Below, in pieces: positions 46,051 through 58,010 of a stretch of DNA of 64,000 nt. The stretch spans positions 35,403,063-35,467,062 of the forward strand of contig CM068586.1 in assembly GCA_035048485.1 (NCBI GenBank), given 5' to 3'. The notes under the pieces are model-generated. The model ran no database searches. It saw nothing but the letters and a program-made list of their open reading frames with translations, and had not been told where the DNA came from. Position numbers and translations under genes: made by a program. Position 1 is the first letter of the stretch, and each line of letters begins with the position of its first letter. Source of the stretch: Pteria penguin (lineage: Eukaryota > Mollusca > Bivalvia > Pterioida > Pteriidae).

Positions 46051-47640
46051 TTACCGTTGTTCGATGATATGGCTTTGTTGAGTTGATTATCAAATAAATT
46101 GATATCAAACAGATATGTTACCATGTGTTGCAGATTTTATGTCTCCTACTTTGTTCACATAATATACATCGTAGCACTTCCAGCAATTTTTTTCATAATA
46201 AATAACATATTACATTGATGATTTAATTGGGTTGTCAATAGTGTGGACACGAAATACTTATAAATATTGACTCTTTAAATAGGTTGCTATCCTCTGAACG
46301 ATTTTCTATTCCTCAGATATATTTAGCACTTTTCACAATGTAATATTTTATGTATATTCTGTGCTAATCCAATAATTAAATACTGGAGAGTGGGAAATGT
46401 ACTTAGTCAAACTCCAAAAAATTGGAATAATACCAAATACACCCACATGTGCGTAACGAATATGTTGACATTCATGTAAGTATTTTTACGTTGTAGTTTT
46501 GCTCAGCAGAATAGTTATGACACGTATCTCGGAGACATTCACATTCTATCAGTCCTATCGTATGACATAATAAGAAATAAACAGCAAAGAAGTACCGAAT
46601 AGTTAAGAAGTGGAGTGCATTTAGCTGATTCAATCACAAATATATATATAACCCCGAAATTGAAAAAAAAAATAGATGAAAAAAACAATAAAATAATAAT
46701 AATAAAATAAAAATCACACTCACAAGAACAATGATGACGTCACTGTTAAAATCAAAGGTATATTTTTTTGTAAATATTAACCCAAAAATAAGAGTTATAT
46801 AACCCATCTAAGGAGGAAACTATGCACAATTGAAATACTGGACCCATAGTAAAATGCAGCCTTTTTATTGTAAAATAGTAAATTTTTTAGGGTAAGTCTC
46901 GACCTCAACAAAATAAAGTTGTATTAACAAATGTTTTTTAATCCTGTAATGGTGTCTTCCGAGAGATTTTCAGCGGTAGATTTCAGTCTAGGCAAAGTTG
47001 GCTCTTATATATGCTTAGACGTAAGCTCTAGTCGCGAAGACTATTTTATCGGAAGAATTAGAATCTTAGATTTGATTGGCATAAATCTAACATGTTTGTG
47101 TAAATAACATATAACATTCAAGGAGGGGAAAATGTATAATCGGAAAATCAAATTATCTATTTTTTCATAACTTTTCATGATAAAGTTACCATTATTATTG
47201 TTCGTTAGCAATTAATCTTTTAAGATTATGTCTACGAGAAAACTGCAAATACTAAAAAATCGTCCGTAAGCAAGGTTGTAATATCAACTTTTTTTAATGT
47301 TTGATAGAAAGAGTATCATATCACAAGTTCTTTCTACTTAGTTGATGGTTGGTCGTGGTACCAGTTTTTGGGGCAGCCCATTCTAAATATAGCCTAAACC
47401 GTGTATAGAAAATATAGCTATTTTTATGCCAAATTTCCCTTTCATAATAATGCTTTTATGTTAATATGTTTATTTCATATACTTTTAAGTCCAATTTATG
47501 TTTCACCTATATTTACTCTTTTGCAAACTGTTACCTTTTTGCACTTACATTCAATATTGGCAAGTTGCCAAGTAATATAAGGAAGCTACAGTTTCAGACA
47601 TAACAAAAGCAAGCCTCATTTATATATCAATAATAAATAT
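46051..47640. other. No gene seen
   Basis: AT-rich DNA with no supported feature. Confidence 0.4.
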
Positions 47641-47654
47641 AGAACATATATACC

Positions 47655-47850
47655 TTTTAATTTGTGCACCAAATGCGCATTTCGACAAGTTATGTCTCTT
47701 CAGTGATGTTCGTGGCCGAATGATTGGAATTCTCAAAATATATAAAAATATAAAGAGCAGTGTTGAAGCCAAAATGACCGAAAAAATGAACCAAAGAATC
47801 TATCAAATGACAGAGCTTTGCATGAGGGAGATACTACTTAGTTTTAGAGT
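47655..47850 (-). mobile_element. Inverted copy of the 44386-44796 repeat
   Basis: 'TACCTTTTAATTTGTGCACC', 'AAATGCGCATTTCGACAAGT', 'TCAGTGATG', 'CCGAATGATTGGAATTCTC' and 'cagagctttgcatgagggag' are the reverse complement of the words at 44590-44780. Confidence 0.65.
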
Positions 47851-48049
47851 GATTTACTTAATTTGCAAAATGTCACTTCAAATTTCATAATTTTACATAA
47901 TTTAGCAGACAGGTGTTAGTTCTTTATGCATTTAAAAGGGTTTGCTGGGAATTTTAGTTCATTTTTCATGATAAAATATCTATTAATTATGGTTCAAAAT
48001 TTTCATTTAGTAAACAATCTATCTAATATAATTGTTATCATAACCACTG

Positions 48050-48640
48050 AATAGAGGGGGAAGAACCTTATCGGTTTTGGGGGTCAAAAGGTCAAAGGTC
48101 AAGGTCATAGTTGACGAAAATAGACTGTAATTATCGGTTTTCGGATCATAACTCAAGTACCTTTCATCATATTCAAACCCACTTTGGATATATGCTTACT
48201 TATCAAGAAAGGAAGGACCCTTTTGATTTTGGATCAAAAGGTCAGAGGTGAAGGTTAGTATTGGTAGAAAAGATTGAAATTATTGGTTTCCAGGTGATTT
48301 TTATATATTATCACTTTTCAATTACTGCTCATCAGAATTTGATCATATTTCATGTATTTTACAGGCCAAGTGCTTTTAAACAGAGGTAATTGAGGAATTG
48401 CCATATCCACCTTTAACCACGCCCATTACGTAGTTCCATTGTGACATCATAGTCAGATTTCTGTTTGACGGACCATTTATCTATGACGTCATAATGAACA
48501 AGTGTGTGATGTCGGGCATTTGACGATCACTTAAATAAAAAATTTTTCAAAAAGGAGGGATGCCTATAGATTTGAGGGTCAATATTTCAAAAGGCAAGGT
48601 CACTACTGGTAATAATAGGAGTTACGGTCCATGAAACTTA
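48050..48640. repeat. 'GGTCAAAGGTCAAGGTCA' molluscan repeat, two to three units
   Basis: Units at about 48075-48225, 48225-48300 and 48560-48640 share 'ggtcaaaaggtca(a/g)aggt(c/g)aaggt', 'attatcggttttcgg'/'attattggtttccag' and 'aggaaggaccc'-like words. Not coding. Confidence 0.5.
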
Positions 48641-48769
48641 TAATTTAGGACAGCTTTGTTGCTGTTATAAATAAGTACAGAGAAGAGACATATGTTTTAA
48701 AAACATGCTCCAGTTTTATTTAGTATCAATCTGTTGATGGTCGGTCCATACGTCCATCTGTCTTCCTAT

Positions 48770-48900
48770 GTGTCTAAAATGTTATATAAATCCTTGATTT
48801 GTTTTTCCTCGTACTTTTAATAAAGTGTTTTTACGTCACAATTATTCTACGTCAGATACCTTCACAATAAACAGATAACTCTGTATAATGAAAGACTTAG
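48770..48900. mobile_element. Right half of the 18675-18893 MITE family
   Basis: TTTTTACGTCACAA, CTACGTCAGATACCTTC and AACTCTGTATAATGAAAGAC match the right arm of the MITE at 18820-18893. Confidence 0.5.
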
Positions 48901-49137
48901 TTAGGGTAATTTCGTTACAAAGTAGGGAGCAAAAGTGAAAATTTCTGAATGTTTTATCAAGCATTCTGAAGAAATGAAAAGTTTCTCCTGCAACAAACAG
49001 AATTAAGCCCGCCATCTTGTTATTAACCGGAAGATGACCCCGAGTCACTACATGCTTCTCATTTGAGCACACCGTCTAGTTTTGTGACAAACAGTTCAAC
49101 CCAACCACAGAAAGTGCTTTTCGAAATCATCTGTCTT

Positions 49138-49500
49138 ATTAGCTCCGGACGACAGTCCGGAGAGCTATTGTCATATCCCCGGCGTCATCGTCGTTTTCGT
49201 CGAGACAAAACCTTTAACATGAATCATAAATTTAGAACCATTAGAGACAGGGCTTTAATATTTCACATATGTATTCCTTGCGCCAAGACCTTTCACTGGG
49301 ATGCAAACTGTTTACCTTGTTACCTTGACCTTGAAGTAATAAAAAAACTTTAACCTTGGTTATAAATTATGATAGGTGGCTTGAATATTTATGTGTGTAT
49401 TCCTTGCAACAAGACATTTCCTTACGTATCAACATCTTAAATAAATTTTGACCTTGGCCTTGAAGACTGACCTACTAAGAAAAAAACTTTCGCCCACGGC
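49138..49500. repeat. Bivalve-type 'AGCTCCGGACGACAGTCCGG' repeat
   Basis: Begins TTAGCTCCGGACGACAGTCC with an embedded CTCCGGAC...GTCCGGAG palindrome, then 'ccggcgtcatcgtcg' and two diverged 'ataggtggcttgaatattt'-type units with 'ttgaccttg' words. Non-coding dispersed repeat. Confidence 0.5.
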
Positions 49501-49523
49501 GAGATCTGATGTCCTCTGACAAC

Positions 49524-49790
49524 TCATGTTTGGTGAGTCGAGGACTCAGTATGTATATGAGCTCGTTTATCAAACAAGACAGGTGGCACGTGAAGGTACT
49601 TTAAAAAACTGTCAGGGTCCTCATTTCGCAGCTCAGACAAGAATCCATGATAATGACCATGCTGCAACTGTCGGTCTCGTCCAGCAATGATCGAATCCTT
49701 CTTCACCATGTAGCCGTCGTCCCGTCGTCGTCCCACAATGCACAACGTCTGCATCATCCTTTGACCTGCTGGACCTGCGTATAAGCAAGC
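49524..49790 (-). pseudogene. PIF/Harbinger transposase N-terminal fragment
   Basis: The frame contains RRRDDGYMVKKDSIIAGRDR, HGHYHGFLSELRNEDPDSFL and KYLHVPPVLFD. Harbinger-type transposases carry, just before the catalytic domain, an R-R-x-W segment followed by '(Q/H)xxYxxLxxELxxED...F.NF.RM.PxxF'. The match in spacing is good, but sequence after LFD is unrelated and ends at TGA, so only about 50 residues of the family survive. The neighbouring fold-back element may be a related non-autonomous element. Confidence 0.55.
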
Positions 49791-49874
49791 AGAAGCCCTC
49801 CTTGCTACTCTAATTCGTTCATGATGAAACGGATGATTTTTATTTGTTGTATATAATGCTCCTATATATTAGGT

Positions 49875-50340
49875 AGGTTCAATGCCGATAGACGCTGTAA
49901 AAGCGCAGTGGTAGCGCTATGATCGCAGCATAAGCGCGGTAAAGACAAAATTCAATCCCTGAGAACGCCGTAGTGTTGCCATCAAAGTGCCATTGAATTG
50001 CAATAGAGACACAGTGCAGTCTCATAGGTCGCTTTGGGGTTGCCGTTTACGCATCACTGAAAGATATTACATTTCCACTGGGACATCTTGGCGCTTTCGT
50101 GGCATTGTAGGAGATCCCATTGTGCAGTTACGGCGACCTCACTGCGCTGACACGGCGATCTCACTGTATTTTAATTCAACGGCAATGAGAAGGTTTTTAT
50201 TTTGTGCATGTTCATATTTTGTGCATGTTCATTGTGATGTCATGGCACCTCTTACGATTCCACTGCGCTCAGCCCGGAGTTCTGCATTTTCCAGGACGCT
50301 GTATGAATGCGGTCCTAGTGTGAGAGGGTTTTAACTCTAT
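49875..50340. mobile_element. GC-richer fold-back element
   Basis: The left arm 'gccattgaattgcaatagag...cagtgcagtctcataggtcgc' and the inverted right arm 'gcgacctcactgcgctgaca...aattcaacggcaatg' pair imperfectly around a centre near 50085. Outer parts also share AGCGCAGTGG in opposite orientation. The 115-codon open frame at 49987-50334 follows from this repetitive composition and is not a gene. Confidence 0.5.
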
Positions 50341-50359
50341 TAAAAACAAAATGCATGTG

Positions 50360-50640
50360 TGAAATATAAATGCCCCCTATGGCAACTTTGTCATTATAAG
50401 CTGTTATCCTAAAAGTATGTCATTCTCCAAGGTCAAGGTCACAAGGTCAAAATTTTGGAGCTGACAAAAAAGTATTGTCACAAAGAATGCATTATTAAAT
50501 ATGAAATGCATATCTCCTACAGTTGAAAAGTTATGTGAAATGTTAAAGTTTTTTACAACAGACAAAACGGACAAACAGACAGACGGGCCTAGATCTAGAT
50601 TCCCTTCACTCTTTTATTACGGGGACACAAAAAGTCATTG
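50360..50640. repeat. 'AGGTCAAGGTCACAAGGTCA' molluscan repeat
   Basis: TCTCCAAGGTCAAGGTCACA, 'attgtcacaaagaatgcatt', 'acagacagacgggcctagat' and 'tattacggggacac' follow in the order of a dispersed bivalve repeat. Non-coding. Confidence 0.5.
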
Positions 50641-51360
50641 AGAGACATTCGCCTTCAATAATGCACAACTACTAGTTAAGATCTTCTATTGTATCCATTA
50701 AAAAGGCACTGATTATTTTTAATTGCTTTCTTAATATGTTTATTATTCAGCCCGAGATTAAACTGTAATATACTAATAAAGGGTGTTTTGAGTTCTCTTA
50801 TAAAGTGTTAACCTGCTCTTATTATTCAATGGCATGTCTTTTTGTTACATTGACTTTCAGATAAACTGCACAGCTAGGGAACTAGCTGGTAGACTAACAC
50901 CGTCTCTGAATTTCTAAGAACGACACCGTGTTCTTAACAAACAGTATGACACATCGTTATCCATAATTTTAAATTATATTCTGGATTTAATGAATATAAA
51001 ACATATATACCTTTTAAACAATTTCTGACCAAATTGAATATTTTGTTATATTATATATAACTGAAGTCATATGGATTGGAAGTAAAAGATATTGCAATGA
51101 AAAATAATGTAAACAATGGTGTTTTCAATGGGGTAAATCTTATTTTAAACTTTTAGGAATAGATTTTGATATTGATTTATCTAGTATATGCGAAATGAAT
51201 AATAGAAAACAAATTCTTAAAATTATTATATATTTATTTATATTTGTTAGGTGTGTAGACTTTAAATTGATATGTACATGTATGATAAAAAAATTACACA
51301 TGTAAGTTTTAAGATGTAAATAATTATGCTTAATACTGTAATGTTATTGATATGAAAGGT
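50641..51360. other. No gene seen
   Basis: No supported feature. Confidence 0.4.
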
Positions 51361-51477
<117 letters not shown>

Positions 51478-51567
51478 TAATAGAAAAAATTGAACATCCA
51501 ATTTGGCACTTTCCTGTATCTTAAATATTTCGAATTTTTTTTTGAACTAAAAGCAAGAGATGCTTCC

Positions 51568-51735
51568 TCTCCCATGACATCTGATCTTACTTCCTTGTTT
51601 ATGGACCACAATTGCTCCCGAAATAAATGCTCTCTTTTTCTCTCTCACTCCTCTCTCATGACATCTGATCTTACTTCCTCGTTTATGGACCACAATTAGT
51701 CCCGAAATAGATGCTCTCTCTCTCTCTCTCTGGTC
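51568..51735. repeat. 84-bp tandem duplication with CT-rich ends
   Basis: CATGACATCTGATCTTACTT + CCT(T/C)GTTTATGGACCACAATT recurs at 51573 and 51657; each copy ends in a CTCTCT stretch. Confidence 0.9.
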
Positions 51736-52726
51736 TATTTCTTCACTATGTAAACACTCTGACTAAAATTACAAATGGAAACGTTTAGGGCCCTGTATTT
51801 ATGTAGACAATCTTTAGAATTATGTTGTCTGTATGTCTGTTCGTCAAAAGTTTTGATAGAATGCCATATAGAAAAAGGTTTCCAAACTACAAATTTCACC
51901 AACAAAGGTACAAATTACAAATTTCACCCACAAATATAGAATAAAGAAAATATCTTTGGATTTCCGGATCAAGGTCTCACAGCATTCAATTGTCTAGTAG
52001 ATTTTCATTTAGATGTAGATACTTCATATATTTGGCCTTCAATTCGATAGTTGCAAGCAAATGCAAATATTAGATTTTCCTGTAAGCTATACAAGAGGTG
52101 CATAAAGCACAGTATTAAACATATAGTCCAATCAATCTAGGCTGAAAATAGAGGTAACCCGGAACTAATTAAAACAAACTTTTTTTGCATAAACAAAGTC
52201 ATTAAATCCCCCTTTATGTCATATGAAAAATTGGACAATGAAATACTACGGGAAAGTCCCTAATTTCGGCAAAACTCTCAAGTATAGAACAAAATGGCGG
52301 GAAAATTGTGAAAAGTAATATACACGCTATAACTAACAAATTAAACACATTAATGTGGTTACATCAACGTTTATCAATGCAGAATGTATAAAACCTTCAC
52401 AAAACCACTGAAAGGTCATGTTTTACCTTGACCTGGGTCAAAATGACCTTGAAATCCGTATACAACATTCTAAAATGCATGTTTAACGCGTGCTTTCAAT
52501 GACATTTGCACATTTATTGGATCTAAATTAGTTATAATCACGGTTTATGACAGATATAAGACTGGAGTGAATTGTCATATTGAAAGGACATGTCAAATTG
52601 AAACAATATTGACTTCTTAATAAATCTTAATTGAAATCTTAATTATGTATGCATTTGAATTATTCCATAGTATAAATTTACAACAGTCATACTGAGTCTA
52701 TTGAAGACATACTATTAAAACGAGTT
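51736..52726. other. No gene seen; 3' flank of the second nuclease-family gene
   Basis: AT-rich with one 'accttgacctgggtcaaaat' repeat word near 52430. No similarity to the 3' flank of the first family member was noticed. Confidence 0.4.
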
Positions 52727-54120
52727 TTAAAGTGCAATGTCTTCCTCATTGACAGTCTGGGCATTCGAACAACTTTGTCCCCAACATTCACTACATGCCG
52801 TCGAACAATACAGTCCATGTTTTCTGCATGAACACCTGCGTGTATCGCAATTGTTTTTACACCTGCATCGAACAATGTTCAAAAGATTTGCAGGGGCAGC
52901 AGGTAGAGATGTTTTTACAGGTTCATAGCGCCCATCATATAATCGCCATCCCCAATCCTGTGGATCCAAATCATTCTCACATATCCACTCTATCACCTGT
53001 AAGTAATCACGTTTACTGTGATAGCTTGCGGCATCCGAGGTAGGTGGGAGGGTTTGCACTTGCAGCAGCGATGTGGTGTTCGTCACTACCTTACACGGTA
53101 CATCCGGTACCGTAATGTATTCAGGTTTTTGTGAGGTACCGCTCCATAGAGGCTTGAAATGATATCTTCTCCTGCACTGATTACGTCTTCTGGCGACATG
53201 TTCACCTGAAGGAATGTCTCGGTATGCCCATACATTGTATCCAATGACATGACGTTTTTGACAGCCATTCCCTTCCCCGTGCCATACAGTCTAGATGTTG
53301 TGTCGCAACCAGTGAGAGCGTGCAATACGGGAAGCAAGCGGGTGTAACGATCACCTAGAGATCGTTTTGTGTCAATGATATTCCAAATCTTGTTGTTGCT
53401 GCTTGTCTTGTCGGATCGAAATATCAAGTCATGCAAGTCCAACGTAGCATGAAACAGAAGAACAAGCAAATCCGTGTCTTCTGCAATCACTGTTGTAGAA
53501 TGGGTCCTGGCACTGGCAACAACTGTTTTGGCGATCAAGACATCGGCATCTCCATGAGCATGGATTGTGTCAATCCCATTCTTACGTAAAGCAACACTAA
53601 GCATGCCGATGAAATTCTGTTTGTTTTCCAAATTTGAGAAAAAAACATCCTTTCTAGATCAGAATGGAGTAAACTCATTAAATCTGACATGTGTTCCGGT
53701 TACATCTCGGCACCTTCGTTTGTGGGCATGGTCTTTTGTACTTGGAGAGGATCCGTATCCGTCGAAATCGACTGTAGCTTGTGGGTATCGCCGAGACACG
53801 TATTCCACATAGCGTGTGCATATCACTTAAAAGGTGTCTCCTTTGTTCCATGGCAGCTTATGAAGCAAAGACCAACCATCAATGACAACTTTATCTGTGT
53901 CATCTTGACATGACGACTGCTGAGTGATCTGCTTCAATATATAATCTGCCAGGGCAGACTTGTCTGCAGATCTCATTAACCCCGAGGTATCGAACAGTGA
54001 TGTAGGCACACTGCTTAATTTAAATTTAAATACCTCCGATATGTCTGGATAATATTGTTCAAAACAGTAAACAAACTTTAATAAAGACATGAGACAAATA
54101 CTGGTGTGGTGAATTACGAC
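52727..54120 (-). pseudogene. Second PIN/FEN-like nuclease-family member, multiply broken
   Basis: Minus strand. N-terminal part: SEVFKFKLSSVPTSLFDTSG, RSADKSALADYI (54090-53930), WSLLHKLPW. An in-frame TAA (about 53827) follows GDTF. The same frame continues YVEYVSRRYPQATVDFDGYG, SPSTKDHAHKRR, with an in-frame TGA (about 53664). Then come NKQNFIGMLSVALR, HGDADVLI, IAEDTDLLVLLFHAT, HALTGCDTTSRLYGTGKG and DIISSLYGA. A one-base frameshift near 53090 leads to TLPPTSDAASYH, DWGWRLYDGRYEP and the Cys-rich end RCRCKNNCDTRRCSCRKHGL + YCSTACSECW (stop at 52727). The HGDAD and EDTD acidic motifs are intact, matching HDEAD and NDTD of the gene at 2-1406. The domain order is that of full-length coral and mollusc family members. 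Confidence 0.8.
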
Positions 54121-54254
54121 CCAGACGAATACGGATCACTTGATTGTAACATTTACATGACCCATTTACTTCAGAAACCTGTTGCTTTTTTATTTTCTAT
54201 TAGGTGCGTTTGCTTTTTAAAATTTTAATTGACTATCTTTGATTATCCTTTTCT

Positions 54255-54305
54255 TGTGCTGAGTGGGAAATTGGGCCCGTAAGCCGGTTTACAACATCAA
54301 TTTAG
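54255..54305 (+). mobile_element. Short Naiad-like 3' region fragment
   Basis: GAGTGGGAAATTGGGCCCGT + AAGCCGGTTTACAAC resembles the GAGTGGGAAGGTGGGCCCGT segment of the Naiad 3'-UTR. Only about 45 bp, so uncertain. Confidence 0.4.
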
Positions 54306-54489
54306 TTACTATTGCCACATAAATTGATCATTCTGCAACATTGAAATCAATTAAGATTTTATACACTACTGCTTCCATGTAATTATGAGTAGGACAGATA
54401 GATCAGAGCTAAGATGTAATCATGATTCTTATAGTTAAACCTTATTAGTATGTAACTACACCAATTGACTGTCAGTTAACAGCTTGTTT

Positions 54490-54560
54490 TTGTTTGGGGT
54501 TTTTTTTTTTTTTTTTTTTTTTTGTTTTTTGTTTTCTTTTTTTTTTTTTTTTGTTTCTTC
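54490..54560. repeat. T-rich tract
   Basis: Runs of T with GTTTT interruptions. Confidence 0.9.
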
Positions 54561-54564
54561 TTGC

Positions 54565-54605
54565 AAAGCATCACTGAAGAGACATGGGTAGCCGAAATGC
54601 TGCCT
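54565..54605 (+). repeat. Fragment of the 44386-44796 repeat
   Basis: AAAGCATCACTGAAGAGACA + TGGGTAGCCGAAATGC matches the 'gcatcactgaagaaacataacttgtcaaaatgc' part of that repeat. Confidence 0.55.
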
Positions 54606-55843
54606 ATGACGCTTTAAGGTCATACACATATGTTATATTTCTTCTAGTAGCGGCACGAAATGGCATTTCATTTCCAGCGTGCTGTTTTTGTTTTCTTACA
54701 ATTAGTCATAGCTTTGTATCATACCTAACTTAGTATAAAATTCTTACATTTTCTTATGATATTGTCAGTATATTTGTATTATAGTTATTTGCAAATTATA
54801 CATTGTACTTTGAGCCCAAGATCAATTGTTAATGGAAATTCGTTATTCACATTAGTTTTTATCCTTTGTTATTCGTCAAGGTGTCCTCTGGCCTGTTTAA
54901 TCTTCTTATTCCTTTATAACACATACATAAGTCGACGTTTACCTCTCCTCATCTTCTATCCACAATTGACCGTTGATTTATACACAGCTGATATGAATAG
55001 CCAGAATAGCCATTAGGAAATGCGCACTCTGACTTAACACATTTGACATTCTTATCGTTTAGATAGAAAACGTTTTACACTGTTTACTCAATTCAGTTTC
55101 CAGAAAAAAATTTACCCGCACATATTGTGTCCACGGTTTGTTAAATGACCGTCTAAAATCGGCAGTGTGACAGCAACGTAATTGAGTATGTGACGTCTAC
55201 TATATATTTGGCCTTTATTTCCTGGGCGGATTTTGTCATGAAAATGAGACCCTTGATATCGCATTCTTGTTTCCCCTATTATTCGACTGATTTTGTTAAA
55301 GCCTAGATTTTCGAGATAGTTTTCTATTTTGTTATCATTACTGCTGTCCGAAAGTTTATCTTAGGTACAAACGATCGTGAAATGACAAAATGATATGAAA
55401 AGCAGTAAGGTTAAAGATCACAGAGTGCAAGCAATTGATTAGTAAGATAATCTTTCACGGCTGTGACGGAGGGATAGTGAAAGCTCACACAATGCTTTCT
55501 GTGTCTGTAATGGGACTTGCCTATTCATGGTATCATGAGGAATCACATTTCATCATTATTCTATAATTGTGGTGTTTGATTAGACGAAATGCTCTGCAAT
55601 TGCACGTATTAATAAATTTACAGTAATCCGTTAATGATCATTTAAAATTTAACACTGCTTATTGTTTATACTAAAAATTAATCGTAACACCGTGATCATT
55701 AGACAAGTACTTCACGATGACGTTGATATTATATAAGTTTTTCCTCTCGAAAAGCCCGATTGCATCGTACAGACTGAGGCAATTAATTTCACTGAAAAAT
55801 CAGTTTCAACCATTAAAACACTTTAAAATCCTTCCTGGCACAT

Positions 55844-55845
<2 letters not shown>
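54606..55845. other. No gene seen
   Basis: No supported feature. Confidence 0.4.

Positions 55846-55910
<65 letters not shown>
55846..55910. repeat. (CT)n microsatellite
   Basis: About 32 CT units; Ser-Leu and Glu-Arg open frames are artefacts. Confidence 0.97.
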
Positions 55911-55913
<3 letters not shown>

Positions 55914-56799
55914 GACTTAACGATTTGCAAACATTTTACATCATTGTGGGTACCATAATGGCACTTCATGTATATCTTATCCCGTGGAATATGATGCAAC
56001 GTCAACTTCTTTAATGGTACGTTCATCGCCCCTTCTCTTTAAAATGCATTTCCTTATATATTCCGAAGGGACCTTTGAACTGTTCCTCCTTTTGTTGATA
56101 AGTATATTATCATTATACTGAAATAATTCGATTACAAATTGTTCTCATTGCATTAAAAACAGAGTTGCATTTGTGAGAGACTGTAGTAACTGCAAGTGAT
56201 GATAAATAGTAATGATTACTGCAGGAATTAATATCAAAAAGAAAAGATGAATGGATGTAACATATGGTTCCTCCTATGCAGCTAATCAATTATTTGAGCT
56301 GATTTTAATTAAAAAATAGTGAATTTTTCATGACACAAAAAAATGTAGTCACATTGAGAGACAAAAATTTTAAAAATTACAACGCACTCATTGAATCAGA
56401 AAATTACTATTAGGAATTGTTAGCACGAGCAATAAATGAGAAATTTGTTGGGGAATAGGTGATACTGAGGTTAATGAAGCAGGGGCGACACATCAAGGGA
56501 GTTGCATTGACCCTGCCGCGCTCTCATAGGGAATACGGTACATAAACAAGATAATTCATGGGGGCCGATATACAGCAATATAGTGCACAACAAATGACAA
56601 AATAGTCATGAAGATATTCGGTAATTTTTAATCTTACTAAGTATTTTGTGTTAAATCTGTCAGGTTCTATTGTCATAAACAGCTGTTGCCGAAAGTTTTC
56701 TTTAGCTACTCTCTCATTATTAATCAATATCCACTACTGACCTGTCTTCCAATGAATCGTTGACATTGTTGAAATGCCTACCCACAGGTAGATGCATTT
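55911..56799. other. No gene seen
   Basis: No supported feature. Confidence 0.4.
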
Positions 56800-57445
56800 G
56801 GTGTTAATAGACAACTTATGATTATCATCAAAAAGACTATAGGTCTTGTATTTGGCCCCTCTACAGCCTTATGCAGACTTTTACTTGAACGTTGCACGCT
56901 GACTAACAGGGCGGTGGGGACTATATGACGGGCCTTGTCCAAACCTCTTTCAGAGGAGACATGGTCCTGAACCTCGTCCCCTCTGACTGTTAGTCGGGAC
57001 TCCTACAGATCTAGGGTCTTAGCTCGCTTTCAGACTGGCAGAGCACGGTTTATCATGTTGATGTCACATATATTTTTATACCATTATGTGTTTTACAATA
57101 CCTTACGTGTTTATATTTTTATGACCTCTCAATATGCGATACCTGTTGACCCTTGTTCTTTACATGGAAGATTATTTATAAATTTTTAAATGTACGTCCT
57201 TTGATTGTTCTGCTGTTACGGTGAGTAGGAAGGTGGGCCCGTAAATCGGTTAACCACACCATTTGTTTGCCTTTTGTCAAATTAAATGACCGTCCTAAGT
57301 CGGTATCGTAATTGCACTACAATCAAATATTTTTGTAATGTGTTATATGTTCTAGTATATTATTTATATTCATGTATTGTATAGCTCCATGGTGACTTCT
57401 GCCACATAACTGAGCCAGTAACTCTTCTTTTTTTTCTTTCTCTCT
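56800..57445 (+). mobile_element. Naiad 3' portion (copy E): RT C-terminus, SECIS, terminal region
   Basis: Starts in the last ~40 codons of the RT (KKTIGLVFGPSTALCRLLLE, RCTLTNRAVGTI, TGA at 56926-56928). It contains an intact SECIS and ends at 'ctggtgacttctgccacataactgagccagt'-type terminal sequence followed by a CT-rich stretch. More than 90% identical by eye to the 3' end of copy A over some 600 bp, so the two inserted relatively recently from close relatives. Confidence 0.9.
56901..56995 (+). promoter_or_regulatory. SECIS element (Naiad copy E)
   Basis: GACTAACAG...CTGTTAGTC outer repeat, helix I GGGGAC/GTCCCC, quartet ATGA (56925-56928), helix II GGGCCTTGTC/GACATGGTCC, CAAA, apical stem CCTCT-TTC-AGAGG and TGA (56968-56970). 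It differs from copy A only in positions that leave the pairing intact (loop GTC to TTC, TAC to TAT before the quartet). Confidence 0.85.
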
Positions 57446-57884
57446 ATCGATATGTATATCTTCTGTTTCCCCCAGTGTATAATTTGTTACACTGTAGATG
57501 AGTAAGTGCACATTTTTGGATTTACAAGAGAACAACAAAATTCTATATTCACTTCCCGTGTAGAAATTCGAAAAAAAAGTAGTATGGGACCTGAGCAAAG
57601 TTTGCAACACTATATTTTTTTTTTGTTTCTCTCTCTCTCTCCTCTTTTATTTATTTCTTTCTTTTCGTTTTTCCTTTGTGCTTTTTCTTCCAGACGTCTG
57701 TGTTCACCTAATATTAAAATCATTTGAACACTGGATTGCATTAATATCTATTCTCTAGAACGTTGTATTTGACATTGATATATATACATTCAGATTAAGT
57801 AATTAAGATTTATAATAGCGATATATATTATGACAGTGGCTCTTAATTTGGGAATTGTTTTATGGACAAAGATGTCCGAGCCGT
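57446..57884. other. No gene seen
   Basis: AT-rich with a CT-rich stretch at 57627-57655. Confidence 0.4.
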
Positions 57885-58010
57885 ATAGCAAATATATATA
57901 GCTAGGTAATTCGGTACCACAGGTCGTAGGTTCGAGACCCCGTCGGGGAACGTACATAAGTGAAATATAGGGTGCTTTGTTAGTTGTAGTGTCTATGTAT
58001 ACATACATAT
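57885..58010 (+). mobile_element. tRNA-derived SINE, second family
   Basis: A box B-like GTAGGTTCGAGACCCCGTCG is preceded by GGTAATTCGGTACCACAGGT and followed by GTGAAATATAGGGTGCTTTG + TTAGTTGTAGTGTC. The same tail occurs in the palindromic pair at 59065-59302. The box A end is replaced by AT-rich sequence. Confidence 0.65.

Noticed and set aside
49987..50334. 115-codon open frame as a gene
   Set aside because: Lies wholly within the fold-back element with short GC-rich repeated words; no protein features.
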